Origin: Cunninghamella blakesleeana | Taxonomy: Eukaryota > Mucoromycota > Mucoromycetes > Mucorales > Cunninghamellaceae | DNA: 64,000 bases | NCBI GenBank assembly: GCA_017871115.1 | Contig: JAFCIZ010000006.1 | Coordinates: forward strand, 682,001 to 746,000 | Reading direction: 5' to 3' | Shown: piece after piece, positions 35,085 through 44,068 of the stretch | Position numbering within the stretch: the first letter of the stretch is position 1 | Layout of the letters: each line of letters starts with the position of its first letter | The notes under the pieces: generated by a model | What the model saw: only the letters and a program-made list of their open reading frames with translations | What the model was told of the DNA's origin: nothing | Databases searched by the model: none | Made by a program: the position numbers and the translations under genes

Positions 35085-38000
35085 TGATAACAAATCCATT
35101 AACAATAATAATAATAAAAATATCAACAATAATAATCACATCAACAACAACAAAAACAATTTAAAAAATAATAATATTGAAAAAAATCAACAAAATATGA
35201 ATGCAATCTTCGATCAACATGAACTATGGGATGAAAATGAATATACACATTATGATGATGAAGATCTTTACGCAGCCAGATTAGATAAACCTCCTGCAGT
35301 AATGCCTTCATCTTCTAAAACACCTAAAATAATCAGTAAAGGGAAGCAAAAACTAAATATAAATAATACCTCTAAACTGATCGAGGATATAACTGATCAA
35401 CAATTAACTCAACAAGATATAATTAATGATTATATCATGGATAATATTAATGAATCAGAAAATAAAATAAAACGCAAACGACAACCACCAACACCATTAC
35501 AAATAAAATATAATATTGTAGATGACGTTTTTAATCAGAAAGCTAATATTGATGTTGGCGATCTAATTAAATCTTCACACACTTTACGACGTCAATTATT
35601 AACAGCATGTAGACCTAAAAGAAAAACAACAAAATCAAAAGAACAAATTGATACAACTGCAACAGATATACCATTAAATACAATAACGAATACAGAATTA
35701 ACAACAACAGCAGCTTATACAAGTTTAATCATTAATGATAAAAGAATAAAAGGTTTGATTGATAGTGGTGCTTCTAAATCATGTATGTCTAAATCTATGA
35801 TGAAACTGTTAGGGTTGCAAATAGATGCTCCTTCTACTAACATATTTATATTAGGAAACGGTACTAAACAAGCAACACTTGGAACAATACATGATGTACA
35901 AATACAAGTAAATCCTGATATTATAATACCTGTTAATATGGAAGTATTACCTAAGTGTCCTGCTCATCTGGTACTAGGAAATAATTGGTTAAGTCATGCA
36001 CAAGCTCTCCTTAATTTTAGAACTAGTACACTTAAAGTATTATATAAACATAAATCAGCTGAACTACCTATCACTTTTTTAAAAGAAACAGATAAACCTT
36101 TAGTTACTATTAAAACAATCAATACTAATTATCAAACCGAAAACCAAACTCAAGATAATACAACAGGAAATAATAATGAAATAAATACTGATAGTGATAC
36201 TGATGCTACTGATTCTGTAACAGATGATGACGAATGGGAACATGATGAATATTCAGAAGAAGAAAATTATTACATGGAAGATGATATAAAAATTAATATT
36301 GAACGTAATCAAGAAGAAAATAGTTTAACTATATCTACTGGTAATGATGGAATGACTATACCACCTCATACAAACTGTCAATTTTATATTAATCCTAACA
36401 TGCATACGTCTGAACCTATACTACTTACACAAGATGATCCTCATACTATATCTAAACCAAATGAATATACATTAAATATAATTAATAGATCTGATAAAGA
36501 TGTTGATTTACCTCCGCATCATATTATTAGTGAATTTTATAATTTAATGAGCAATGAATCTATTCTAGATACTGATGATCTGAAAGGTTATGACATAGTC
36601 GAAGAAATTGGTATAGAAGGAACAACAACAGAACTATTCAATATTGATAATATAAATGATGACAATCCACTGGATGAATCTTTTAAAGAAAAATTACAAC
36701 TTGGAAACATACCTGAAAAATATAAGATTAAGTTTTGGAAATTAATAAATCATTATCAAGATGTTTTCGATTGGAATAATGATAAAATGGGTTATACAAC
36801 AATGATTGAACATGAAATAATATTAAAAGAAAACACAGTACCAATTAGACATCGACCTTATCGTATGAGTCCGGTAGAACAAGATTATTTAAAAATGGAA
36901 TTAGATCGTCTATGTAATCTTGGAATAATCAAACCTGCAAATACACCTTATACTGCTCCTATTATTTTGGTTAAAAAGAAAAACGGTGAATATAGAATGG
37001 TAGTAGATTACAGAAAACTGAATGCCCAAACTAAAGTAGACGCTTACCCACTACCAAGAATTGATGATCTTATTGATGAACTAGGAACTTCAAGTATATT
37101 CTCTGCATTAGATCTTAGAGCTGGCTTTCATCAAGTACCTTTACATGATAATAGTAAAGAATTAACTGGTTTTGTTACAAAATTTGGAACATATCAATAT
37201 GAAATGCTACCGATGGGGTTAGTTAATAGTCCTGCTACTTTCCAACGTTTTATAGATATATGTTTTAAATCTATGATGAATAGATGTTTAGTGGCATACA
37301 TAGATGATCTCAATGTACACTCTAGTAATATTGAACAACATTTATCTGATCTTGAAGAATTATTTAAATGTGCAAGACTTGGTGGATTATTATTCAACAT
37401 AGAAAAATGTGTATTTTTTAAAGATGAACTAAAATTTCTTGGTTATATTATCACCAAAGATGGAATAAAAACAGATCCAGCAAAAATAGAAAAAGTAAAA
37501 GATTATCCACAACCAACAACAATTAAACAGATAAGAGGATTTATTGGACTAGCATCTTATTATAGACGTTTCATACAAAACTTTGCAGCAATAGCAAGAC
37601 CATTACATGATGTTACAAAGACAAAAAATAAATCACCATGGACTGATATAACAACTAAATCATTTGAATTATTAAAACAAAAACTGACAGAAGCACCTAT
37701 TCTTAAAAGGGCAGATCATAGTAAACCATTTATCATAGTATGTGATGCATCAATAGAAGGTTTAGGTTGCGTTCTATCACAATTAGATGATGATGAACAA
37801 GAACATCCTGTAGTATATGCAAGTCGTGGATTAAAACAAAGTGAAAGAAATTATAGTGCTACTAAATTGGAATGTCTAGCTCTCATATGGAGTCTACAAA
37901 TGTTTAGACCCTACCTATTAGAAAAAAAATTTACTGTAATTTCTGATCATTCTCCTTTGCGTTGGCTGATAAAGGCTCCTAATCCTACTGGTATGGTGGC

Positions 38001-38100
38001 ACGATGGATTACTTACTTGGCTGACTATGAATTTGAAATACAATATCGCAGTGGAAAGAAACAACAATCTGCAGACTTTCTTTCAAGACTTGGTTATTAA
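35044..38100 (+). CDS. Element A Pol: protease, reverse transcriptase, RNase H (no integrase)
   Basis: Read in the -1 frame after gag; the first in-frame codon after slippage is at 35044 and the ORF ends TAA at 38098-38100 (about 1018 aa). An Asn-rich linker is followed by the aspartic protease (GLIDSGASKSC, then LVLGNNWL), then an acidic linker. The RT has VVDYRKLNAQTK, FSALDLRAGFHQVPL and the YIDDLNVHS catalytic box (about residue 740). RNase H has VCDASIEGLGCVLSQ, KLECLALIW and ISDHSPL. It stops just after RNase H at SADFLSRLGY, where Ty3/gypsy Pol usually runs on into integrase. The stop is followed within four bases by a poly(A) tract. Confidence 0.9.
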   Translation, partial: LDGAIAYNGQLAVPDNKSINNNNNKNINNNNHINNNKNNLKNNNIEKNQQNMNAIFDQHELWDENEYTHYDDEDLYAARLDKPPAVMPSSSKTPKIISKGKQKLNINNTSKLIEDITDQQLTQQDIINDYIMDNINESENKIKRKRQPPTPLQIKYNIVDDVFNQKANIDVGDLIKSSHTLRRQLLTACRPKRKTTKSKEQIDTTATDIPLNTITNTELTTTAAYTSLIINDKRIKGLIDSGASKSCMSKSMMKLLGLQIDAPSTNIFILGNGTKQATLGTIHDVQIQVNPDIIIPVNMEVLPKCPAHLVLGNNWLSHAQALLNFRTSTLKVLYKHKSAELPITFLKETDKPLVTIKTINTNYQTENQTQDNTTGNNNEINTDSDTDATDSVTDDDEWEHDEYSEEENYYMEDDIKINIERNQEENSLTISTGNDGMTIPPHTNCQFYINPNMHTSEPILLTQDDPHTISKPNEYTLNIINRSDKDVDLPPHHIISEFYNLMSNESILDTDDLKGYDIVEEIGIEGTTTELFNIDNINDDNPLDESFKEKLQLGNIPEKYKIKFWKLINHYQDVFDWNNDKMGYTTMIEHEIILKENTVPIRHRPYRMSPVEQDYLKMELDRLCNLGIIKPANTPYTAPIILVKKKNGEYRMVVDYRKLNAQTKVDAYPLPRIDDLIDELGTSSIFSALDLRAGFHQVPLHDNSKELTGFVTKFGTYQYEMLPMGLVNSPATFQRFIDICFKSMMNRCLVAYIDDLNVHSSNIEQHLSDLEELFKCARLGGLLFNIEKCVFFKDELKFLGYIITKDGIKTDPAKIEKVKDYPQPTTIKQIRGFIGLASYYRRFIQNFAAIARPLHDVTKTKNKSPWTDITTKSFELLKQKLTEAPILKRADHSKPFIIVCDASIEGLGCVLSQLDDDEQEHPVVYASRGLKQSERNYSATKLECLALIWSLQMFRPYLLEKKFTVISDHSPLRWLIKAPNPTGMVARWITYLADYEFEIQYRSGKKQQSADFLSRLGY

Positions 38101-39069
38101 AACAAAAAAAAAAAAAAAAACAACATAAAAAAAAAAAAAAAAATTTATAATAATAATAAAATAAATAACGTCCAAGAGAAATTGAAGACGCTAAAAGCTA
38201 GACACAAACGTCCAAGAGAAATTGAAGACGCTAAAAGCTAGACACAAACGTCCAAGAGAAATTGAAGACGCTAAAAGCTAGACACAAACGTCCAAGAGAA
38301 ATTGAAGACGCTAAAAGCTAGACACAAACGTCCAAGAGAAATTGAAGACGCTAAAAGCTAGACACAAACGTCCAAGAGAAATTGAAGACGATAAAAGCTA
38401 GACAAACAATTAACAAAACAACTTATTTTACAATTATTTTATAGAAGACAATATTATACAACAATTATTACTATTTCAACAACACTTGCAACAAAGATCT
38501 ATATATTTTTTATACAACAATTATTTTCAACAAACTATCACCTCAACAACATTAACCACAACAAAAAAAAAAAAAAAAAAAACACATAACAAAAAAAAAA
38601 AAAATAATAACAAAATAGCGTCCAAGACGATTGAAGACGTAAAAAGCTAATCTAACAATATATTATTAACTAACTATTATTATTTTACAACAATTATTTT
38701 TATTACAACAATTACAACAATTTTTACAATTATTTTACAACAATTATTCTTTTATTAATAGACTACAATAACTAACATTACAACAAACATTATTTTATAA
38801 TAATATTTAAAACTACAAAAAAAAAAAAAAACAACAATTAAATACATAACATTTAACAAATACAAAAAAAAAAAAAATTGTCCAAAGACGATTGAAGACA
38901 TTAAAAGCTATACTCAAAAATCAAAAACAACTTATAACGCAACACTAATACAACAATACATAATCAAAAATCCTTTTCAGAACATATTAACGCAACTCAC
39001 ACAACTTTATTTAATACAGTTATAATCACACACAAAAAAAAAAAAAATTCTTTTTACAACAAAAAAAAA
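38101..39069 (+). other. Element A pol-integrase spacer (A-rich, non-coding)
   Basis: 969 bp with stops in all frames. Contains poly(A) runs at 38103-38120, 38128-38143, 38563-38582, 38591-38604, 38817-38831 and 38864-38877, the 40-bp repeat family, and an acceptor-like TCCTTTTCAG at 38971-38980 before the integrase ORF. The base directly before the integrase ATG ends another A-run (39061-39070). Confidence 0.8.
38169..38405 (+). repeat. 40-bp tandem repeat, six copies, hairpin-forming
   Basis: Six head-to-tail copies at 38169, 38209, 38249, 38289, 38329 and 38369; the first five look identical. Each can fold as CGTC-CAA-loop-TTG-AA-GACG, followed by TAAAAGCTA. Two diverged single copies lie at about 38619-38648 and 38879-38909. 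Confidence 0.9.
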
Positions 39070-40381
39070 ATGGATCAGCAAATTATAAATAATATTAAAG
39101 AATATCTCACAACTTTAAAAATTCCTGAAGACATAACAATAAAAATGAAAAGATACTTACAACGAAACTCACATAATTTTATTGTTCGAAACAATAAACT
39201 ATATAAATTTAATATCAAACATCAAACTCTAAGACAAGTTTTAAATAAGCAAGAAGCTCTGGAAGCACTGTACATGTATCATCAACATCCTTTAGGTGGA
39301 CATATTGGTTATCACAATACATTATATAAATTATCAATAAGATATTATTGGGATTCTATGGCTAAAGATATACAAATATATATAAAAAAATGTTCAAGAT
39401 GTCAAACGGTAGGTCCTAAAAAATTAAATGAATTTCTCTATCCTATACCAGTTAAATCAAAACCATTTGAACAATGGGGCTTAGATGTTAAACACGTACC
39501 TACATCAAAAGGTGGATACAGATATATTATTGCCGGTATAGATTATCTAACTAAATGGGTAGAAGCTCGTGCTTTATGTTATCAAACAACATCAGAAGTT
39601 GCCTTATTTATTTATGAAGAAATAATATGTCGTCATGGTACACCTCATCTTATAATTACGGATAATGGCAAACCCTTTATTAGTGATTTAATAAAAAAGG
39701 TTTGTAATCAATATAATATACATCATAATACAATATCAGTCGGAAACTCTCAAGCCAATGGATTGATTGAAAGGTTTAATTCTACACTTGGAACTATAAT
39801 AAAAAAGGTTACATCAACTGAAAAATCAATATGGGATCAATACCTTCCTTCGGTTCTATTCGCGTATCGATCCATCAAACAATCTTCAACACAACAATCA
39901 CCATTTTATTTAACTTATGGATATGACGTTAAAACTCCGTTTGATCAACATGCCAAACCTATTGATTTTAATACTTATAATTTTGATACACAATTAAAAT
40001 TAAGGACAAAAAAGGAAATTCTAGCTCTCAATCAGATAAGACAATCAGCATCAAAAATGATAGAAAAATCACAAATGAACCAGAAATTGGCGATCGATAA
40101 AAAAGTCTTAAATAATAATAGAGAATGGAAACCTGCCTTTAGAATTGGTGACATTGTAACGCTATATAATGGAATAAAAGCAAATTCTTGGTCTGGGAAA
40201 ATATCTGACATGTGGCAAGGAAAATATATCATACATCAATCTCTTGGGAAAGGTACTTATATGATTAAACCACTAGATACAACAAAGACAAGGATAAAGC
40301 GTGTTCACGGTAATAGGCTCAAGATCTTACAATTACCTGATGTAAATTGGAATGTACATGTTTATAAAACCTATGGATTGG

Positions 40382-40389
<8 letters not shown>
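39070..40389 (+). CDS. Element A integrase, separate ORF
   Basis: 439 aa from its own ATG at 39070. The N-terminal zinc-binding HHCC region shows HQHPLGGHIGYHNT and CSRCQTVG. The catalytic core has the D,D,E triad in WGLDVKHV, IITDNGKPF and NGLIERFNSTL, plus the gypsy-type IAGIDYLTKWVEA. The C-terminal part has a GPY/F-like segment (MWQGKYIIHQ) and no chromodomain. It lies in its own cistron 969 bp after pol, so it needs a way to be translated separately (spliced or subgenomic RNA, internal entry, or reinitiation). The stop TAA runs directly into about 40 A. Confidence 0.9.
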
Positions 40390-40428
<39 letters not shown>

Positions 40429-40769
40429 TACGTACTCTTCCGAAAAAAAAAATAATAATAATAATATATATAATAATAACCATAATAATATATATAATAA
40501 TAATCATAATAACATAAATCATATTTAAAAGAAATCAGATAACAAATATAATTTTAACGAAGTTGATCCAGTAACACAAAAGAACTAATCTGCCAACACA
40601 AAAAAAAAAAAAAAAAAATCTTATAAAAAAAAAAAAAAAGAATTTTTCTTTCTTTCATTACTCCCTTTATTTTTATCAAGTTATTACAAAAAAAAATAAA
40701 TAAATAATAATAATTAACTTAATAACCATTTTTTTATATAATTGCTACTATCATACTTTATTAACAAAT
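40390..40769 (+). other. Element A second A-rich spacer
   Basis: Follows integrase: a poly(A) run of about 40 (40388-40425), (AAT)n tracts, two more A-runs at about 40600-40640, then a T-rich stretch before the next ORF. No repeats of the 40-bp unit. Confidence 0.7.
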
Positions 40770-41231
40770 ATGGAAATACCTACTAATCGCAATCGGATAC
40801 CTCTAGATGAAGACCCACTCTACGATGAAGCACTGGCTGTATTGGAAAACTTCGACAAGCTGCCGGAAATTGAAACATATAAAATGTTTATAAGATATAT
40901 GTACCCAATGTACGTGGATGATCATGAAACTATAGAAAAAATAAAAAACAAAATGTGTGAAACTTTCTCGGTTAGCCTCTGTCCTATGGTTCACAGGTTT
41001 CTCCACCAGTCATTATGTCGCCCTACTACTAAAGAAAGCCTAATTGTATATAAAATGCAACGGACAAACCTATTACAAGAACTCTTTGCAGGTGTTGGTA
41101 CCGCTAAAGTCAACAGGATCGTTACTAGAAAAATAAAACATAGGGATCCCTGGAATCATGTTCAAGATAGAGGGCTATCTTTTGTTGGCGTTGGGGGTGT
41201 CGACAATGGTGATACCAATGGCGCTCTTTGA
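40770..41231 (+). CDS. Element A accessory ORF (153 aa), unknown
   Basis: Starts at ATG 40770 and ends TGA at 41229-41231, 34 bp inside the 3' LTR, so its last ten residues are encoded by LTR sequence. Position is that of env or accessory genes in other LTR elements, but there is no signal peptide, membrane helix or known motif. It is balanced in composition, with an acidic N-terminal half (LDEDPLYDEALAVLENFDKL), four cysteines and a basic Arg/Lys region (KVNRIVTRKIKHR). It may be a captured host fragment. Function unknown. Confidence 0.55.
   Translation: MEIPTNRNRIPLDEDPLYDEALAVLENFDKLPEIETYKMFIRYMYPMYVDDHETIEKIKNKMCETFSVSLCPMVHRFLHQSLCRPTTKESLIVYKMQRTNLLQELFAGVGTAKVNRIVTRKIKHRDPWNHVQDRGLSFVGVGGVDNGDTNGAL
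41186..41197 (+). promoter_or_regulatory. Element A polypurine-tract candidate
   Basis: Short G-rich stretch (GGCGTTGGGGG) abutting the 3' LTR start, where plus-strand priming is expected. It is interrupted by pyrimidines, so weak. Confidence 0.4.
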
Positions 41232-41960
41232 AATTGGTCACTGCTTTTTTGAACCGTTGTTCACTGAACCATTGTTCACTGAACCAATGTTCACTGAACC
41301 AATGTTCACTGCACCGTTGTTCAATATGAAAGTCACTTCCATATCTTTTCCCTACTCTCAATATACTTTAAATAATTTTTTTAATTTTTTTTAAATATAA
41401 ATAGAACCAATTTTTTTCTCTTTCTTTCTCTTAAATTGTCAAATTTTTATAATAAATTATTATCTACTAAATAATTATTGAACTTGTCCACTTTATAAAA
41501 CAAACTTTATAATTTTAAATTTTTTTATTTTAACTTACTATAACATATTCAATTATTGAACTTATCTATTTTTTATTTAACAAATTATTTTATTTTTATT
41601 TTATTTTTACTTTATAATATTTTATATTATTATATACTATCTTATTTTATAATATTTATTCACTTAAATATTCTATACTACTGATCTAAATCATTTAAAC
41701 TCTTTACTACTTATTTTACTCGGCGGTCATTAAACTTTTGCTTTAATCCTGCTTATATTTTACTTATAATCTTTATTTTATTTTCTTTTATTTTTTTTAT
41801 TTTATTTTATTTTTTTAATTTTCTATTCCTTTATATTAAGTCGTTCTACTTATAAAACAGGAACTGGTGCTCACTGGAAACTTATTATATACTCCAAATA
41901 TAACTTATAATACTCATTCCTCATTTCAAAAATAAATCTTAACCAAAAACCCACATAACA
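41198..41960 (+). repeat. Element A 3' LTR
   Basis: 763 bp, same ends as the 5' copy. It is directly followed by the target duplicate GGGT and then the tRNA-Leu terminator. Confidence 0.9.
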
Positions 41961-41964
41961 GGGT

Positions 41965-41971
41965 AAAAAAA
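41965..41971 (-). terminator. Pol III terminator of tRNA-Leu
   Basis: Seven T on the coding strand, two bases after the mature 3' end. The GGGT target duplication of element A abuts it. Confidence 0.8.
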
Positions 41972-41973
41972 TA

Positions 41974-42058
41974 TGAAGAGAGTGGGATTCGAACCCACGC
42001 CTCAAGAATGAGACCAGGACCTTAACCTGGCGCCTTAGACCAACTCGGCCATCTCTCC
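41974..42058 (-). tRNA. tRNA-Leu (anticodon AAG)
   Basis: 85 nt on the minus strand. Acceptor GGAGAGA pairs with TCTCTTC (one G-T), discriminator A. The D-arm has GCCGAGTTGGTCTAAGGC, the anticodon stem is CCAGG/CCTGG around loop TTAAGGT with anticodon AAG. A long type-II variable arm follows, then the T-arm GTGGGTTCGAATCCCAC. No intron. A seven-T run on the coding strand (41971-41965) is a Pol III terminator. Two retrotransposons lie 13 and 10 bp from its ends. Confidence 0.95.
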
Positions 42059-42068
42059 AATTATGGAG

Positions 42069-42657
42069 TGAGAGGGCGCCAGTGCGTCTTTGAAGTCGCT
42101 CCGTCTTGAACTTTTCTTTTTTATTTAAATTATTTTATATTTTTATATATTATTTTTGTTAATTTATTTATTTTACTATTTCTATTACATGTTATTATTT
42201 TTATTTATTATTTTATTATTATTTTATTATTTTTATTATTATCTTTTTATTTATTTTTTTATTTTATTTTTAAACTTTATTATATTTTAAATCCCGATAG
42301 AAATATGCAACCATAAAATCAGAATTTCATTATAATAATAAAACTATACTTTTCTTTAGCGTATTAGTCACTCGATTTGGTTTTTTAGTTTTAGTTTTTT
42401 ATTTCTTTTAGTTGAAGTATTTTTTTTTTGAAGATTGAATTATTTTTTGTTTTTCTTATTTTATTTTAGTTAGTTATTTCGTGTTAATTATTTTTAACTT
42501 TTATTGTTCATTTTTTTTTTGTTTTATTTATTTATTTTTTTTTATTTTATTCTGATATTGTTTAATTCGAATTCCCCTATCGAATTAAACACTAGCAAAC
42601 TCTGATACATACAACTCTTGAACCTAGCCACTTCAAGTTGAAGCACCATCCGTATCA
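42069..42657 (+). repeat. Element B 5' LTR
   Basis: 589 bp starting TGAGAGGGCGCC and ending CCATCCGTATCA. Appears identical to the 3' copy wherever I compared. Confidence 0.9.
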
Positions 42658-42660
42658 TTT

Positions 42661-42678
42661 TGGTGGAGAACCTGGGCA
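42661..42678 (+). promoter_or_regulatory. Element B primer-binding site candidate
   Basis: TGGTGGAGAACCTGGGCA begins three bases after the LTR and starts with TGG. Donor tRNA not identified. Confidence 0.5.
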
Positions 42679-43087
42679 AGTTATCGATACTATAATTACT
42701 ATTTTATTGATTTCTTGTTTATTTTTATAAGATCTCGTACGGTTGTGCTAATTACAATTATACTATAATACCTTACCCGCTTAGTTTATTATTTTTTTAT
42801 ACATACTTTATTTAATTTTTTATTTTTATATTTTATTTTATTTCGTATTACCGTTACTATTATATTATTTTTTTATTTTATTTTATTTTATTTTTATTTT
42901 ACTTTATTATTATTTTGAAGAATTGTGTTTTGATTTATATCCTGAATCCTATATACGAATCTTATACCTTATTATTATTTTTTTATCTTACTATATAACC
43001 TTATTGAAGTTTGACCTCCGCACCAACTTTAATTATAATTTAATATCATATATATTAAAATTACTTATTTTTTATTTATAATCTTGG

Positions 43088-44068
43088 ATGATGGTACCTG
43101 GATTGAAGTTAAAAGATTATATTGACAAACCGGATCGTTTCTATGGCGACGTGATGGTGGAGAACCCTTTGATGTGGTTACGCAATGTAGATAGCTGGAT
43201 TAATGTAATTGGATTAGAAGAAGGTGACATTATGAAAGTGGTACCCACATTTCTAAAATCAAAAGCAGCTGTGTGGTGGGACATGAGCTGTGAAGTTATC
43301 AAAGATTGGACTACGTTCAAGTTGGAATTTGAAAAATTCTTTATAAGTGGTAACTTGAATGATGCGTGGTGGAAGGAATTGGAAAATACCGAACAAGGCA
43401 CTATGACAATCAATGAATTACAATTGGTGTTAGAAGAATTGTTTTATAGGTTAAAAATAAAAGATGATTCCACCAAAAAGAGGTATCTGTTGAGGGCATT
43501 AAATAAAAATATAGCCTATTTAACGGAACGACAGAGACCTGAAACTTATGTTGACACGTTGACATGTGCAAAAGAAGAAGAACTACTTCAATTTAAGTAT
43601 GGTGGTACCAATATAATTGATCAAACCATTCCCAAAAATAATGTCAGGACACCCCCTCTTTATTTGATATCCAATAGAGGTAAAAATGAAGATAATCATC
43701 AATTGGGAAGTACAAGTATTATTAGTTCGTTAGACACACTTAATGATCAATTTCAAAAACTTCGTGTACACCTTGTAAATAATGCTGAAGATCCGCGCGC
43801 TGCCAATATCCAATATAATGGTTATAATAATTATAATACGCATAATAATCCACAATACAATGCCAGAACCTACGCACCAAACAATAACTATAAACATAAG
43901 TACAACGGCCAATCTATGAATACGTTTCATAATCATTATGGTGATAAACAAATGCATAATCGTCAGTTCAACTGTCATAACTGTGGTGAAATAGGGCATT
44001 TTGCCAGAAATTGTAATAAGAATATGAACCAAAACCAAGAAAACCAGGGAAAAGGTCAAGGACAATAG
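43088..44068 (+). CDS. Element B Gag with CCHC zinc knuckle
   Basis: 326 aa from tandem ATGs at 43088. The capsid region reads WLRNVDSWINVIGLEEGD and AAVWWDMSCEVIKDW, the classic retrotransposon Gag pattern. The C-terminal part is Asn/Tyr-rich with a single nucleocapsid zinc knuckle CHNCGEIGHFARNC (residues about 297-310). The ORF ends in a Gln/Gly tail and TAG at 44066-44068. Confidence 0.9.
   Translation: MMVPGLKLKDYIDKPDRFYGDVMVENPLMWLRNVDSWINVIGLEEGDIMKVVPTFLKSKAAVWWDMSCEVIKDWTTFKLEFEKFFISGNLNDAWWKELENTEQGTMTINELQLVLEELFYRLKIKDDSTKKRYLLRALNKNIAYLTERQRPETYVDTLTCAKEEELLQFKYGGTNIIDQTIPKNNVRTPPLYLISNRGKNEDNHQLGSTSIISSLDTLNDQFQKLRVHLVNNAEDPRAANIQYNGYNNYNTHNNPQYNARTYAPNNNYKHKYNGQSMNTFHNHYGDKQMHNRQFNCHNCGEIGHFARNCNKNMNQNQENQGKGQGQ
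44047..44053 (+). promoter_or_regulatory. Element B gag-pol -1 slippery heptamer candidate
   Basis: G GGA AAA in the gag frame (44047-44053) fits the X XXY YYZ rule and lies 12 bases before the gag stop. Slippage enters the open pol frame. No obvious downstream stem-loop was found by eye. Confidence 0.55.

Larger units (their letters stand above)
33011..41960 (+). mobile_element. Element A: complete Ty3/gypsy LTR retrotransposon (8950 bp)
   Basis: Two LTRs of 764 and 763 bp (TG..CA ends) bounded by a 4-bp target duplication GGGT (33007-33010 and 41961-41964). Order of parts: LTR, primer-binding site, gag, protease-RT-RNase H in the -1 frame, a 970-bp A-rich spacer with a 40-bp repeat array, integrase as a separate ORF, a second A-rich spacer, an unknown 153-aa ORF, a G-rich polypurine tract, LTR. 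RT-RNase H-IN order puts it in Ty3/gypsy. No chromodomain is seen. All ORFs are intact, so it is probably recent and possibly active. It ends 13 bp short of a tRNA-Leu gene. Confidence 0.9.

Noticed and set aside
38169..38405. CRISPR-like array
   Set aside because: Repeats are directly adjacent with no spacers, inside a fungal retrotransposon.
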